64,000 nucleotides of DNA from Dawidia cretensis (GTDB lineage Bacteria; Bacteroidota; Bacteroidia; Cytophagales; Cyclobacteriaceae), in assembly GCF_018598175.1 (NCBI RefSeq), contig NZ_JAHESE010000017.1, forward strand, positions 1 to 64,000. Direction: 5' to 3'. Of this stretch, positions 25,731 through 33,128 are shown piece by piece (positions within the stretch are counted from its first letter, which is position 1; each line of letters starts with the position of its first letter). The position numbers were made by a program, and so were the translations under genes. Under the pieces are notes generated by a model. The model saw only the letters and a list, made by a program, of their open reading frames with translations, was not told where the DNA came from and did no database searches.

Positions 25731-28067
25731 TCAGAATTTGTACCCGATCGTCACACGGTAGTTACGCATAGGCTCGGTCTGCCAGTAGTACATTCCATAG
25801 TACGGAGCGCCAGACTGCAGTTTGGTATCGAAGATATTGTTCACGTTGACCGACACCGACATTTTTGTAAATTGGTAAGAGACCGCACCATCGAAACGGG
25901 TGATGTCAGGCATGTCCGGATCGTTCGCTCTTGTCCACTGTCCATACCAGTTTGAGCGTTTCGACGCATGCTGCACCCCTGCGGCAATGCCGAGGCCACG
26001 TACAGGGCCTGCCGGGAAACGGTAGTTCAACCATACGTTCGCAATATTCTTGTCAGTACCCGGCACCTGCTGATCGACCAGATCATCGCTGACGTCCTCT
26101 GTTATTACTGCATCGGTATATGCATAGTTGGCGGTAATGTCCAGGCCTTCGAAGAGCTGCCCACGGATATCAAATTCGAAGCCGCGTGTACGGCTTTCAC
26201 CCAACTGAACGGAAAAAAACTGGGTAGGTAGCTGATCTGGATCCGGCACCAGGACTTTATCCTTCAGAATTTCATATACTGACACCGTTGCTGTCCAGCG
26301 TCCACCCAGCCATTCACGCTTTATGCCAATTTCCTTGTTGCTGGCTTCGACAGGTACGTACGCTTCCCCGACACGGTTATTACCGGTTTGTGGTAGATAC
26401 GATTCATCGTATACAGCATATACGCTGGTCAGGCTGTTAATGGAATAGCTCAAACCGATACGCGGAGTAACTTTATCGTCGGCGTCCTGGTCCATGTTTT
26501 TAGCACTCGTATACCGGGCAGCCAACGTTACACGCAATTTTTCTTCAAGGAATCGTAGTTCGTCCTGAACATACAATGCCGAGTACTGACTGGTCGACTG
26601 TAACCCACGCTTGCGGATGTCCAGGCTTCGATCGTATACCGGGTACGCTGAGGCCGGCACAAATCCATATTGGGGATCATATACATTAAGCTTCCCAAAG
26701 ACACCACTCGTTGAATAGTCGTTATACACATCTTTCGAACCCATGTCGATACCGGCAAGAATGCGATGTTTAACAGCACCCGTCTGCACGTCGCCGTTCA
26801 AAAAGAACTGTCCTACCTTTACCGTGCCCAGCACGTCCCAGATGCCGACGCCGCGTATCAACGTGTCGCCCGCGAAGCCCGTCGGCCACAGGCTTTCACC
26901 TTCCTGGCTAAACCGCAGGTATGCCAGCTGGCTGGTAAATTTCCAGTTCTCGTCAAGGCTATGCGAAAATGTGAGCATAAGCGAATGGTCGCGGATTGTC
27001 GTCGGCGACATATTGGCTTCCATCGTCGTGAAGTCATCGGCAACCCGCTCGTCATAGACCTTGGTCGGCGACCAGGCGTAGCTTGACCCTAACGGAGACA
27101 TCTGCGCATACTGCAGGTTATACTCGGCCGTAAGGGATGTTGTCGGATTAAATTGGAATTTCACAACCGGTGCTACTGAAACGCGGTTGTTGTATTCAAA
27201 CTTACGTTGCGTACCTTTCTCCTGCCCCATCAGGTTCAGGCGATATAATACCTTACCGTCCTTGCTCAGTTTGCCATCAAAGTCGAGCGTGCCGCGGTAC
27301 GTACCGAAGCTACCAATGGTCATGCCCATTTCGCCCTTCGTGATACCGGTAGGCTTCTTTGTTACTACGTTATAAAACCCGCTCGGCTCGCCGGCCGCCA
27401 GCATAAAACCTGCCGGGCCTTTTACGAACTCGATACGCTCTACCATACTCATGTCTTCGGTCATGGGGCCCCATGATGTGGTAACGTCCATACCGTTGCG
27501 GAAAGACGCTACACGCGAACCTCTCATCACAATGCGGGCATAGTTCTCCCAGTGGTCCGAACGGCTGGCGCCGCTGACGTTACGGGTTACGCCTTCCTGC
27601 ATGTCGAAGATCGCTTGCTCGCGCAGCACCTGGCCGCTTACCACCTGGATGTTCTGTGGCGTTTCGATCAGCGGGGTTTTGAGGCGCAACGAAACAGAAG
27701 GATAGTCCGTCACGTGCTGACTGGGGTTTGCCGTGACGACAATTTCCTGGAGCTCTTCGTCGTCTTCGGCCATGGCAATGGCCACGGACGCCGACTGGCC
27801 ACCGGTAACGTCGACAGACTGGGTAATGGTCTGCAAACCCACGCTGCTGGCAACAACGGTGTAGGTACCGTCTTTTACGCCGGTAATTTCGAAATTACCA
27901 TTGGCATCGGTCATTACGCCTTTGCTCGTACCTTTCAGATAGACGTTTACAAACGGCACAGGTTGTCCATCATTTGATTTTACGGTACCGGTCACTTTCC
28001 CGGTCTGCGCATGGAGCGCTCCTGCCGTGAGCAGCAGGAATAAAAACATGTAGAGTATGCGATTCAT
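25731..28067 (-). CDS. Second TonB-dependent siderophore receptor
   Basis: A 778-residue outer-membrane receptor. It has a signal peptide (1-20), a carboxypeptidase-regulatory-like domain (22-105, GTVKSNDGQPVPFVNVYLKG), and a plug (about 115-230) with ERIEFVKGPAGFMLAAGEPSGFYNVVTKKP, the FhuE/FpvA-type variant of the siderophore-receptor signature. A full barrel follows and ends in RVTIGYKF. The motif GTVKS...SKGVMTDANGNFEITGVKDG shows the N-domain is intact. It is convergent with the receptor-reductase pair and would import a different ferric siderophore or hydroxamate; the ligand is not readable from sequence. It is monocistronic, with its own promoter region at 28189-28233. Confidence 0.92.
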   Translation of the reverse strand: MNRILYMFLFLLLTAGALHAQTGKVTGTVKSNDGQPVPFVNVYLKGTSKGVMTDANGNFEITGVKDGTYTVVASSVGLQTITQSVDVTGGQSASVAIAMAEDDEELQEIVVTANPSQHVTDYPSVSLRLKTPLIETPQNIQVVSGQVLREQAIFDMQEGVTRNVSGASRSDHWENYARIVMRGSRVASFRNGMDVTTSWGPMTEDMSMVERIEFVKGPAGFMLAAGEPSGFYNVVTKKPTGITKGEMGMTIGSFGTYRGTLDFDGKLSKDGKVLYRLNLMGQEKGTQRKFEYNNRVSVAPVVKFQFNPTTSLTAEYNLQYAQMSPLGSSYAWSPTKVYDERVADDFTTMEANMSPTTIRDHSLMLTFSHSLDENWKFTSQLAYLRFSQEGESLWPTGFAGDTLIRGVGIWDVLGTVKVGQFFLNGDVQTGAVKHRILAGIDMGSKDVYNDYSTSGVFGKLNVYDPQYGFVPASAYPVYDRSLDIRKRGLQSTSQYSALYVQDELRFLEEKLRVTLAARYTSAKNMDQDADDKVTPRIGLSYSINSLTSVYAVYDESYLPQTGNNRVGEAYVPVEASNKEIGIKREWLGGRWTATVSVYEILKDKVLVPDPDQLPTQFFSVQLGESRTRGFEFDIRGQLFEGLDITANYAYTDAVITEDVSDDLVDQQVPGTDKNIANVWLNYRFPAGPVRGLGIAAGVQHASKRSNWYGQWTRANDPDMPDITRFDGAVSYQFTKMSVSVNVNNIFDTKLQSGAPYYGMYYWQTEPMRNYRVTIGYKF

Positions 28068-28188
28068 GTGTGTAGAATTGATCTATAGTTCTGAGTTTGA
28101 GTTTCAAACCACGCACCCATAGATTTTTATCACCTGGGGTGCGGTTGGAGAGGGCGCGCAAATATGCGGAGAAGTGTTTTGTCAGACA

Positions 28189-28196
28189 CAAACCTA
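28189..28196 (-). promoter_or_regulatory. Candidate -7 element for the second siderophore receptor
   Basis: TAGGTTTG on the minus strand fits TAnnTTTG. No TTG lies at the right -33 distance; instead the palindrome at 28214-28233 covers that position, which fits a regulator-dependent promoter. The leader would be about 115 nt. Confidence 0.4.
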
Positions 28197-28213
28197 TTTG
28201 GAATTGTTCTAAA

Positions 28214-28233
28214 TATACCCTATGCAGGGTATA
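28214..28233. promoter_or_regulatory. Palindromic operator candidate upstream of the second receptor
   Basis: TATACCC-TATGCA-GGGTATA is a perfect inverted repeat with 7-bp arms, covering the expected -33 region of the receptor promoter. It does not resemble a classical Fur box. AGGGTA recurs at 28245-28250 nearby. Confidence 0.5.
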
Positions 28234-28552
28234 CAGCACCCAATAAAGGGTAGCCTGAGATATAGTAAAAATCACTACCAACGGTGATTTTGCAGATTGA
28301 CCGGCTCACAAACCAGGCCAGTGGTTCTGAACACCACAAACGTTTTCACTGATAGAGAATTGGATGACCTTACGTTAAAAAGAGGTTATGTATCACCCGT
28401 GTCAAAGCCCTGGCATCGTTATCCATCAATTATACCCGACATATAGCATTCCCGAGCGCAGGGATGTTATTGTCATGCTTTACATATGCTTTTAGTATGA
28501 GATAGGTAGGAAGTTGATACGGGTAAAACCTGTTTTGCTATCAGATATCCAT

Positions 28553-28622
28553 AGGACATTATGGGAAATTATGGGAATAACTGGGACATTATAGGACATT
28601 ATGTGTCATTATGATCCATTTG
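28553..28622 (+). repeat. Array of seven 10-bp units upstream of an orphan gene
   Basis: Seven contiguous 10-bp units start at 28553, 28563, 28573, 28583, 28593, 28603 and 28613: AGGACATTAT, GGGAAATTAT, GGGAATAACT, GGGACATTAT, AGGACATTAT, GTGTCATTAT, GATCCATTTG. The period is close to one helical turn, so the same motif faces the same side of the DNA in each unit. The array ends about 50 bp before the start codon at 28673. The remainder of 28068-28672 holds the receptor promoter region and otherwise nothing recognisable. Confidence 0.8.
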
Positions 28623-28672
28623 GGACACCCGGCCTTGTCCATCCATAATCTTTTGCCGTATCTAGCATTGAT

Positions 28673-29662
28673 ATGGCAAAACAAACGGGTATTCTCAAAT
28701 TCACGGGTAAGCTAGGTAACAGGGTATACTACTACCATCGCTACTTCGGCTATTTAGTCCGGAAGATTACGTCTGTGGATGCCCACCGTATCCGCACCGA
28801 TCCGGCGTTTGCGCGCGTGCATAAGCATAACGTCGAATTTGGTGTCTGTGCGCATGCCGTCAAATTGTTGCGCGCAGCCTTCCATCCGCTTTTCGCAACG
28901 CTCGCGGATAGCCGCATGACCAGCCGGCTAACCAGCGCGATGCTCGCGGTGCTGCATGCCGACAACCAGCACCTCCTGGGCCGACGTGTATTGACCGTTG
29001 AAAACATGTCATCGCTAAAAGGTTTTGAATTCAATAACAATACCCGCTTACACAGCGTGCTAATGGGCACTCACACCGCCGCTATAGATCGCAAAACAAA
29101 AACCTGCACCGTATCGCTACAAGCATGCCCCACCGGCCAATTCGTGAAGGCGCCTAAGGCTGCCACGCATTTTCAACTAACGATGGGGATAGCCGCAATC
29201 AACCATCGTAGCGGGCAATATGTCCTGCACACTCAAACAGGACCGCCGCAAGCCGTCAGCACGCGCTCGCATAACTCTATTACATTGATCAACCCGTTAC
29301 CCCCTGTAGAAGGCGGCACGGTGCTGATGACATTGGGAGTAGAGTTCTTCCAATACGTAAACGGCATCTTATGTCCCTTGCGCGACCGCCAGCAGCAAGC
29401 GCTGGCGATCGTGCTTGTGGCAACCGGCGTGCGCCGGCCCGCAAGGCATTATCGGGTGCATGCCCCTAATCGCTCACGACGACCGATGTCACGCCGCCTT
29501 CGGCACAATGCTCGGAAAGTTGTTTCGGATCAACCAACGGCCGCCTTCCTGCACCACTACGATATACGAGGTAAACCGCAGCACAGCGCTTTCGAGGTAG
29601 ACTTTGGCCGTGGCCAGATTGCCAAACACTTCCACCGACGCGAAGTCGACGGTACGGGGTGA
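28673..29662 (+). CDS. Conserved Bacteroidota protein of unknown function, with C-terminal readthrough extension
   Basis: A 329-residue basic protein. Its N-terminus (MAKQTGILKFTGKLGNRVYYY), then DPAFARVHKHNVEFG, LADSRMTSRLTSAML and LKGFEFNNNTRLHSVL follow the layout of a family I know only as uncharacterised Bacteroidota proteins of roughly 220-260 residues. The family-like part ends near residue 250 (LGVEFFQYVNGILCPL, QQQALAIVLV). The last ~78 residues are Arg/His-rich, low in conservation signals, and the final 174 bp run antisense through the NTF2-like gene at 29489-29872. That suggests loss of the original stop codon, or a frameshift, and a non-homologous extension. The function is unknown; copies in related genomes are often single genes without operon partners. 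A 10-bp repeat array precedes it. Confidence 0.6.
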   Translation: MAKQTGILKFTGKLGNRVYYYHRYFGYLVRKITSVDAHRIRTDPAFARVHKHNVEFGVCAHAVKLLRAAFHPLFATLADSRMTSRLTSAMLAVLHADNQHLLGRRVLTVENMSSLKGFEFNNNTRLHSVLMGTHTAAIDRKTKTCTVSLQACPTGQFVKAPKAATHFQLTMGIAAINHRSGQYVLHTQTGPPQAVSTRSHNSITLINPLPPVEGGTVLMTLGVEFFQYVNGILCPLRDRQQQALAIVLVATGVRRPARHYRVHAPNRSRRPMSRRLRHNARKVVSDQPTAAFLHHYDIRGKPQHSAFEVDFGRGQIAKHFHRREVDGTG

Positions 29663-29872
29663 GCCTCCAAAGCGTTTGGTTTCTACGAGATGTTTGTATT
29701 CTGCTTTGGAGAATGTAAAGATGCCTGTATCACCGAAGAAGCCGTCTTGTACGTTTTGGTAGTCGGCGTGTAGTACTTTTTCGAGGAGCGCTGGGTCGTT
29801 TGTGTCGCCACCTTTCAGAAATTCACGGATGGTGTTCTTTACAGCTTCGATTGTTTGTTCTTGCGTATTCAT
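29489..29872 (-). CDS. NTF2-like (SnoaL-fold) small protein
   Basis: A 127-residue protein of the nuclear transport factor 2-like superfamily, matching the family's usual length. The N-terminal helix TIEAVKNTIREFLKGG, the motif LEKVLHADYQNV and the C-terminal strand pair VLRFTSYIVVVQEGGRWLIRNNFPS are typical of the cone-shaped fold. No catalytic residues identify a reaction; members bind or convert small hydrophobic molecules. It lies 3 nt after the azoreductase-like gene in the ECF41 operon, and such proteins are also fused to the C-terminus of ECF41 sigma factors. Its 3' end overlaps the convergent gene at 28673-29662. Confidence 0.82.
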   Translation of the reverse strand: MNTQEQTIEAVKNTIREFLKGGDTNDPALLEKVLHADYQNVQDGFFGDTGIFTFSKAEYKHLVETKRFGGSPRTVDFASVEVFGNLATAKVYLESAVLRFTSYIVVVQEGGRWLIRNNFPSIVPKAA

Positions 29873-29875
29873 AGT

Positions 29876-30466
29876 TTAATTGTTTAGCAGTTGAGTGATG
29901 GATTGTTGGTAAGTGGTTTGCCAGTCGTCGGTAAAGCTGCGCATGGCGGTGCCCCCTACGGTAATGATACGTACGTCATGTATGCCCATGAATGCGAGCA
30001 TGTCTGTGAGGTAATACTCAAAGTTCTCGGTCGTGCGCAGGCCCGGGCGCCCGTCGCCCATGGCCATGATGACGTACCCTGTCTTGTTGTGTAGTAGTCC
30101 TTCGTATTGGCTGCCGTTGCGCCGAAAAGTTTCGTTTGCACGGACCACCAGGTCGAACCATGCCTTCAGCGTAGACGGGATGCCGAAATTATACATCGGG
30201 CAGGTAATGAGTACTTCGGGCGCTTGTTTGAGCTCATCGCATAGGTGGTTGCTGAGCGTGAGCGCCTGCAGGTCTCGCCGGCCCGTAAAAAATGCATTGG
30301 CTACTTCGTCTGATAAATGCGGCAGCGGCTCGTGGCCAATGTCGCGGCGTAGAACGTCGCCTTGCGGATAACGATGTTTCCACGCTTCCACAAAAGCGTC
30401 GCCTAATGTCCGGCTGAACGATCCGCGCCGGCGTATGCTGGCATCGATGCGCAATAGTGTCTTCAT
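29876..30466 (-). CDS. FMN-dependent NAD(P)H oxidoreductase (azoreductase family)
   Basis: A 196-residue flavodoxin-fold enzyme, the normal length for AzoR-like FMN-dependent NADH reductases. The N-terminus MKTLLRIDASIRRRGSFSRTLGDAF holds the phosphate-binding SxxSxS-like loop (SIRRRGSFSR), residues 85-100 (VLITCPMYNFGIPSTLKAWFD) the flavin-binding motif of the family, and YVIMAMGDGRPG the second isoalloxazine loop. It would reduce quinones or azo and nitro compounds with two electrons using NAD(P)H. It has its own ECF41-type promoter at 30491-30517 and is 3 nt before the NTF2-like gene. ECF41 regulons commonly contain small-molecule oxidoreductases, so detoxification is likely. Confidence 0.87.
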   Translation of the reverse strand: MKTLLRIDASIRRRGSFSRTLGDAFVEAWKHRYPQGDVLRRDIGHEPLPHLSDEVANAFFTGRRDLQALTLSNHLCDELKQAPEVLITCPMYNFGIPSTLKAWFDLVVRANETFRRNGSQYEGLLHNKTGYVIMAMGDGRPGLRTTENFEYYLTDMLAFMGIHDVRIITVGGTAMRSFTDDWQTTYQQSITQLLNN

Positions 30467-30490
30467 GTTTGTTGCAATATTTGTGTAGAA

Positions 30491-30517
30491 GACAACCCGT
30501 CGCGATAGAACGTGACA
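30491..30517 (-). promoter_or_regulatory. Predicted ECF41-dependent promoter of the oxidoreductase gene
   Basis: On the minus strand, TGTCACG (30517-30511), 16 nt, then TGTC (30494-30491). This is nearly the reported ECF41 consensus TGTCACA-N16-CGTC and is identical in boxes and spacing to the copy before the sigma gene at 31366-31392. Confidence 0.7.
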
Positions 30518-30524
30518 AGAAATG

Positions 30525-31346
30525 TTACGAAATCATACGAAGTTTTTCGGGGGCTACAATGGAGAAGATATTGCCAACCTGGCCGTCGGCGGTGATCTCC
30601 AGTACGTGGCAGTTATACAATGCGCCGTTCTTATAGAAACATATTGCTGGCTGGTGATTGATTGTCGTAAAGGTATGCTCGGTGTCGCGCAGGAATAACG
30701 TGTATATATGCTGCAGTAGTCGCGCGGCGGCTTCTCTGCCTACGGCTACATCTTTCACAACCTTCACGCTGCGGCCACCGTCGGCCATTAGCCGGATGTC
30801 CTCTACCAGCAAGTGCTCGAGTGTATCGAGGTCCGCGTCCAGGATCGATTGAATGTATTTTTCCAGCACGCCCTGTGTGGGCATATCGGCGCGGACCGGC
30901 GTTTGATCCAGGGACTTACGGGCCCGGGTGAGCAACTGCCGGGAGTTCTCTACCGTGGTGTCCAGCACGTCTGCTATCTCTTCGTGGCTGTAGCCGAACG
31001 CTTCTTTTAAGATGAACACTGCCCGCTCTTTGGCATTGAGCTTTTCCATTAACACCAGCAGGGAATAGCTGGCGGTCTGCTCTTTGATCAGGTTGAGATC
31101 GGGACTTTCGGTGGCCATCGGTTCCGGCAGCCACACGCCGTAGCCTTTTTGTTTTTCCGCTCGGTTCTTAAAATTGATGGAGGCGTTGATAACGGTCTTG
31201 ATGAGGTAGTTCACCTCGTGCTCGATATGACGCTTGTCGAGTGTGATGTATTTTTCCATTGTGCTCTGTACGAGATCCTTAGCGTCTTCGTATGAGCCGA
31301 CGATGTTGTAGGAATAGGTCAATAACTTGCGGTACGTGGCGTCCAT
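30525..31346 (-). CDS. ECF41-family RNA polymerase sigma factor with SnoaL-like C-terminal domain
   Basis: A 273-residue extracytoplasmic-function sigma factor. Region 2 is at about 5-60 (DAKDLVQSTMEKYI), region 4 at about 95-145 (LNAKERAVFILKEAFGYSHEEIADVLDTTVENSRQLLTRAR). Two ECF41 signatures are present: WLPEP at residues 72-76 in the linker, and ADGGR near residue 190 in the C-terminal SnoaL-like domain, corresponding to the DGGGK motif. In this group the C-terminal domain controls the sigma factor directly, in place of an anti-sigma factor; none is encoded here. It directs the downstream oxidoreductase and NTF2-like genes and probably itself, since both promoters share TGTCACG-N16-TGTC. 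The inducing signal is unknown. Confidence 0.9.
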   Translation of the reverse strand: MDATYRKLLTYSYNIVGSYEDAKDLVQSTMEKYITLDKRHIEHEVNYLIKTVINASINFKNRAEKQKGYGVWLPEPMATESPDLNLIKEQTASYSLLVLMEKLNAKERAVFILKEAFGYSHEEIADVLDTTVENSRQLLTRARKSLDQTPVRADMPTQGVLEKYIQSILDADLDTLEHLLVEDIRLMADGGRSVKVVKDVAVGREAAARLLQHIYTLFLRDTEHTFTTINHQPAICFYKNGALYNCHVLEITADGQVGNIFSIVAPEKLRMIS

Positions 31347-31365
31347 GGCTTTGCTTTGGGGTCAA

Positions 31366-31392
31366 GACAAAGATAGACGGGGAAACGTGACA
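31366..31392 (-). promoter_or_regulatory. Predicted autoregulatory ECF41 promoter
   Basis: Minus strand TGTCACG (31392-31386), 16 nt, TGTC (31369-31366), ending 20 nt before the sigma-factor start codon at 31346. The same boxes with the same spacing occur before the oxidoreductase gene. Confidence 0.72.
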
Positions 31393-31413
31393 GGTTTCGA
31401 ACGTCGTAGGCAT

Positions 31414-31451
31414 AAAAAAAGGAGGCTTTCCGTAACCAGCGGAAAGCCTCC
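31414..31451 (-). terminator. Intrinsic terminator of the SusC/SusD operon
   Basis: Minus-strand stem GGAGGCTTTCCG / CGGAAAGCCTCC (arms 31440-31451 and 31421-31432) with an 7-nt loop followed by seven T (31420-31414). It lies 34 nt after the SusD stop. Confidence 0.93.
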
Positions 31452-31484
31452 AACCAAACTAACTCCCTATGAAAGAGTTAAACC

Positions 31485-33095
31485 TTAATCGACATCCCAC
31501 CACAACGGGGTGCCGCCAGTGTCAGGACCACCCATCGTTGAGATGATACGGTCCAGTGCAAATTTGTTAGTCGAGTATTCGCTTTGTGCAAAGCCCAGAC
31601 GTTTTATGAATCCCGTGATCTTGCCACCGCTGTTGTTGACAATGACGGGGTAAAGTCTCGGATAGCCTGTGCGCCGGAATTCACTCCAGGCTTCCTGACC
31701 TTCGGGGTACATGGCAATCCATTTTTGCGTAATGATTCGCTCCAGCTTGACCTCCGCTGACGCACCTTCTTCCCATTTGATGGTAACGGTACTCAGGTTG
31801 GGGTCGCCGGCTTTAATATCATTCTGATCTTCAGTAACAGCTTTCGGATCGATGTATTCGCTGGAGGAATGTTCGTCATCGGCCAGATAGGTGGCTAACG
31901 AGCCTGTAACGCCATACTGTTCAAACGATCGCTGAATGGCCTTTTCGTAATTGTCACCGGCTATGCCAGCACCCGCCCAGCTTTTCAATGCTGCTTCAGC
32001 TTTCAGGAACCATGCTTCCGCCGCTACCATCAATTGAATCTTATTCCCGAAGGTCACCAGCTTCGAGTAATCAGCGTACCGCGCCTTCTCATCGATATTG
32101 ATACCCTGGCGGATACCAATGTACTGGCCTTCTACGACGTCATCGCTTGCCGGCAAGGCATAGTAAGGTAAACGTGGGTCGTTGTATCCAGTCATTATAG
32201 CACCCAGTGGTGCGCCAATACGAAGATCACCCCAATCGTTGTTGATGACGTTCAGCGGATGCACGGCTGTTTCGATATCCACCAGGAAATTATCGGCATT
32301 GCTGTCCAGCAGTCCACCACTGTTTGCCAGTGCGGCTTCGCCCTCGGCCTTCGCCTTTTCGGGTGCTACGTTAGAAATGCGAATTGCCAGGCGCAGGCGC
32401 AGTGTATTCGCGAACTTCAACCACTTGGAGTAGTCCCCGCCGTACACCAGGTCGGCCGATGCGAACGCGGTGGAAGGCTGCTGGCCAGAAAGGTCTGTCA
32501 GGATTTCGATGGCCGTCTTGAGATCTTCAAAGAATGCGGTGTACGCTGTTTCCTGTGTATCGTAGTCAACAGAGCCATCCGGATTAGGCTTCATATACTT
32601 GGTATAGATGATTGGCCCGTAGATGTCGCTTATCCGGTGCATAGCTTCCACTTTCAGGATTTTGGCCATGGCGTGTGTGTCCCGTCTGTCAGCTTTGTTT
32701 CGCGTACTGTCTTCGACAACCGTCAGCGGTTTCATCGCGTTGTCGTAGCCTACGTTGAACGCAGTCTCATTCCAGCCTGCTACCAGCGCATAGGTCATGT
32801 TGTTGGTGTTGCCCTGGTACGGGTTAGGCGACATCATATAGCCGCTGTATATATCCGCATTCAGGTTTTGCTGCACCTGGTACTGCCACGACGGGTTAAA
32901 AACATAGATGTTGCGCTGCCCTGATTTCAGGTTAGTCAGGATGAGATCGTTTACGTCGACCGTGGCGTTTACTTCGCGATCGGTAATGCCGTTCGGATTT
33001 GAGTTCAGCTCGTCGAAATTATCGGTACAGCTGGTCAGCGCCGCGGAGACCGCCAATGCGCCAACGAATTTATATATAGAGTTCTGGGTAATCAT
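31485..33095 (-). CDS. SusD/RagB-type substrate-binding lipoprotein (SusD-like_2)
   Basis: A 536-residue surface lipoprotein. The signal peptide ends in a lipobox with Cys23 (ALTSC), followed by acidic TDNFDELNSNPNG, the usual N-terminus of SusD-like_2 proteins. The helical tetratricopeptide-like scaffold is visible as DLVYGGDYSKWLKFANTLRLRLAIRISN, and the C-terminus has EGQEAWSEFRRTGYPRLYP, a strongly conserved stretch in the family. It forms a lid on its SusC partner, encoded 33 nt upstream, and captures a glycan, peptide or other oligomer at the cell surface. No hydrolase gene is nearby, so the substrate is not predictable. A strong terminator follows. Confidence 0.93.
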   Translation of the reverse strand: MITQNSIYKFVGALAVSAALTSCTDNFDELNSNPNGITDREVNATVDVNDLILTNLKSGQRNIYVFNPSWQYQVQQNLNADIYSGYMMSPNPYQGNTNNMTYALVAGWNETAFNVGYDNAMKPLTVVEDSTRNKADRRDTHAMAKILKVEAMHRISDIYGPIIYTKYMKPNPDGSVDYDTQETAYTAFFEDLKTAIEILTDLSGQQPSTAFASADLVYGGDYSKWLKFANTLRLRLAIRISNVAPEKAKAEGEAALANSGGLLDSNADNFLVDIETAVHPLNVINNDWGDLRIGAPLGAIMTGYNDPRLPYYALPASDDVVEGQYIGIRQGINIDEKARYADYSKLVTFGNKIQLMVAAEAWFLKAEAALKSWAGAGIAGDNYEKAIQRSFEQYGVTGSLATYLADDEHSSSEYIDPKAVTEDQNDIKAGDPNLSTVTIKWEEGASAEVKLERIITQKWIAMYPEGQEAWSEFRRTGYPRLYPVIVNNSGGKITGFIKRLGFAQSEYSTNKFALDRIISTMGGPDTGGTPLWWDVD

Positions 33096-33128
33096 ACTTT
33101 CAGTTTTTTTGATTCGCTTGTACTTGCA

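Noticed and set aside
28553-28622. CRISPR-like array
   Set aside because: Units are 10 bp, contiguous and degenerate, without spacers, and no cas gene is nearby.
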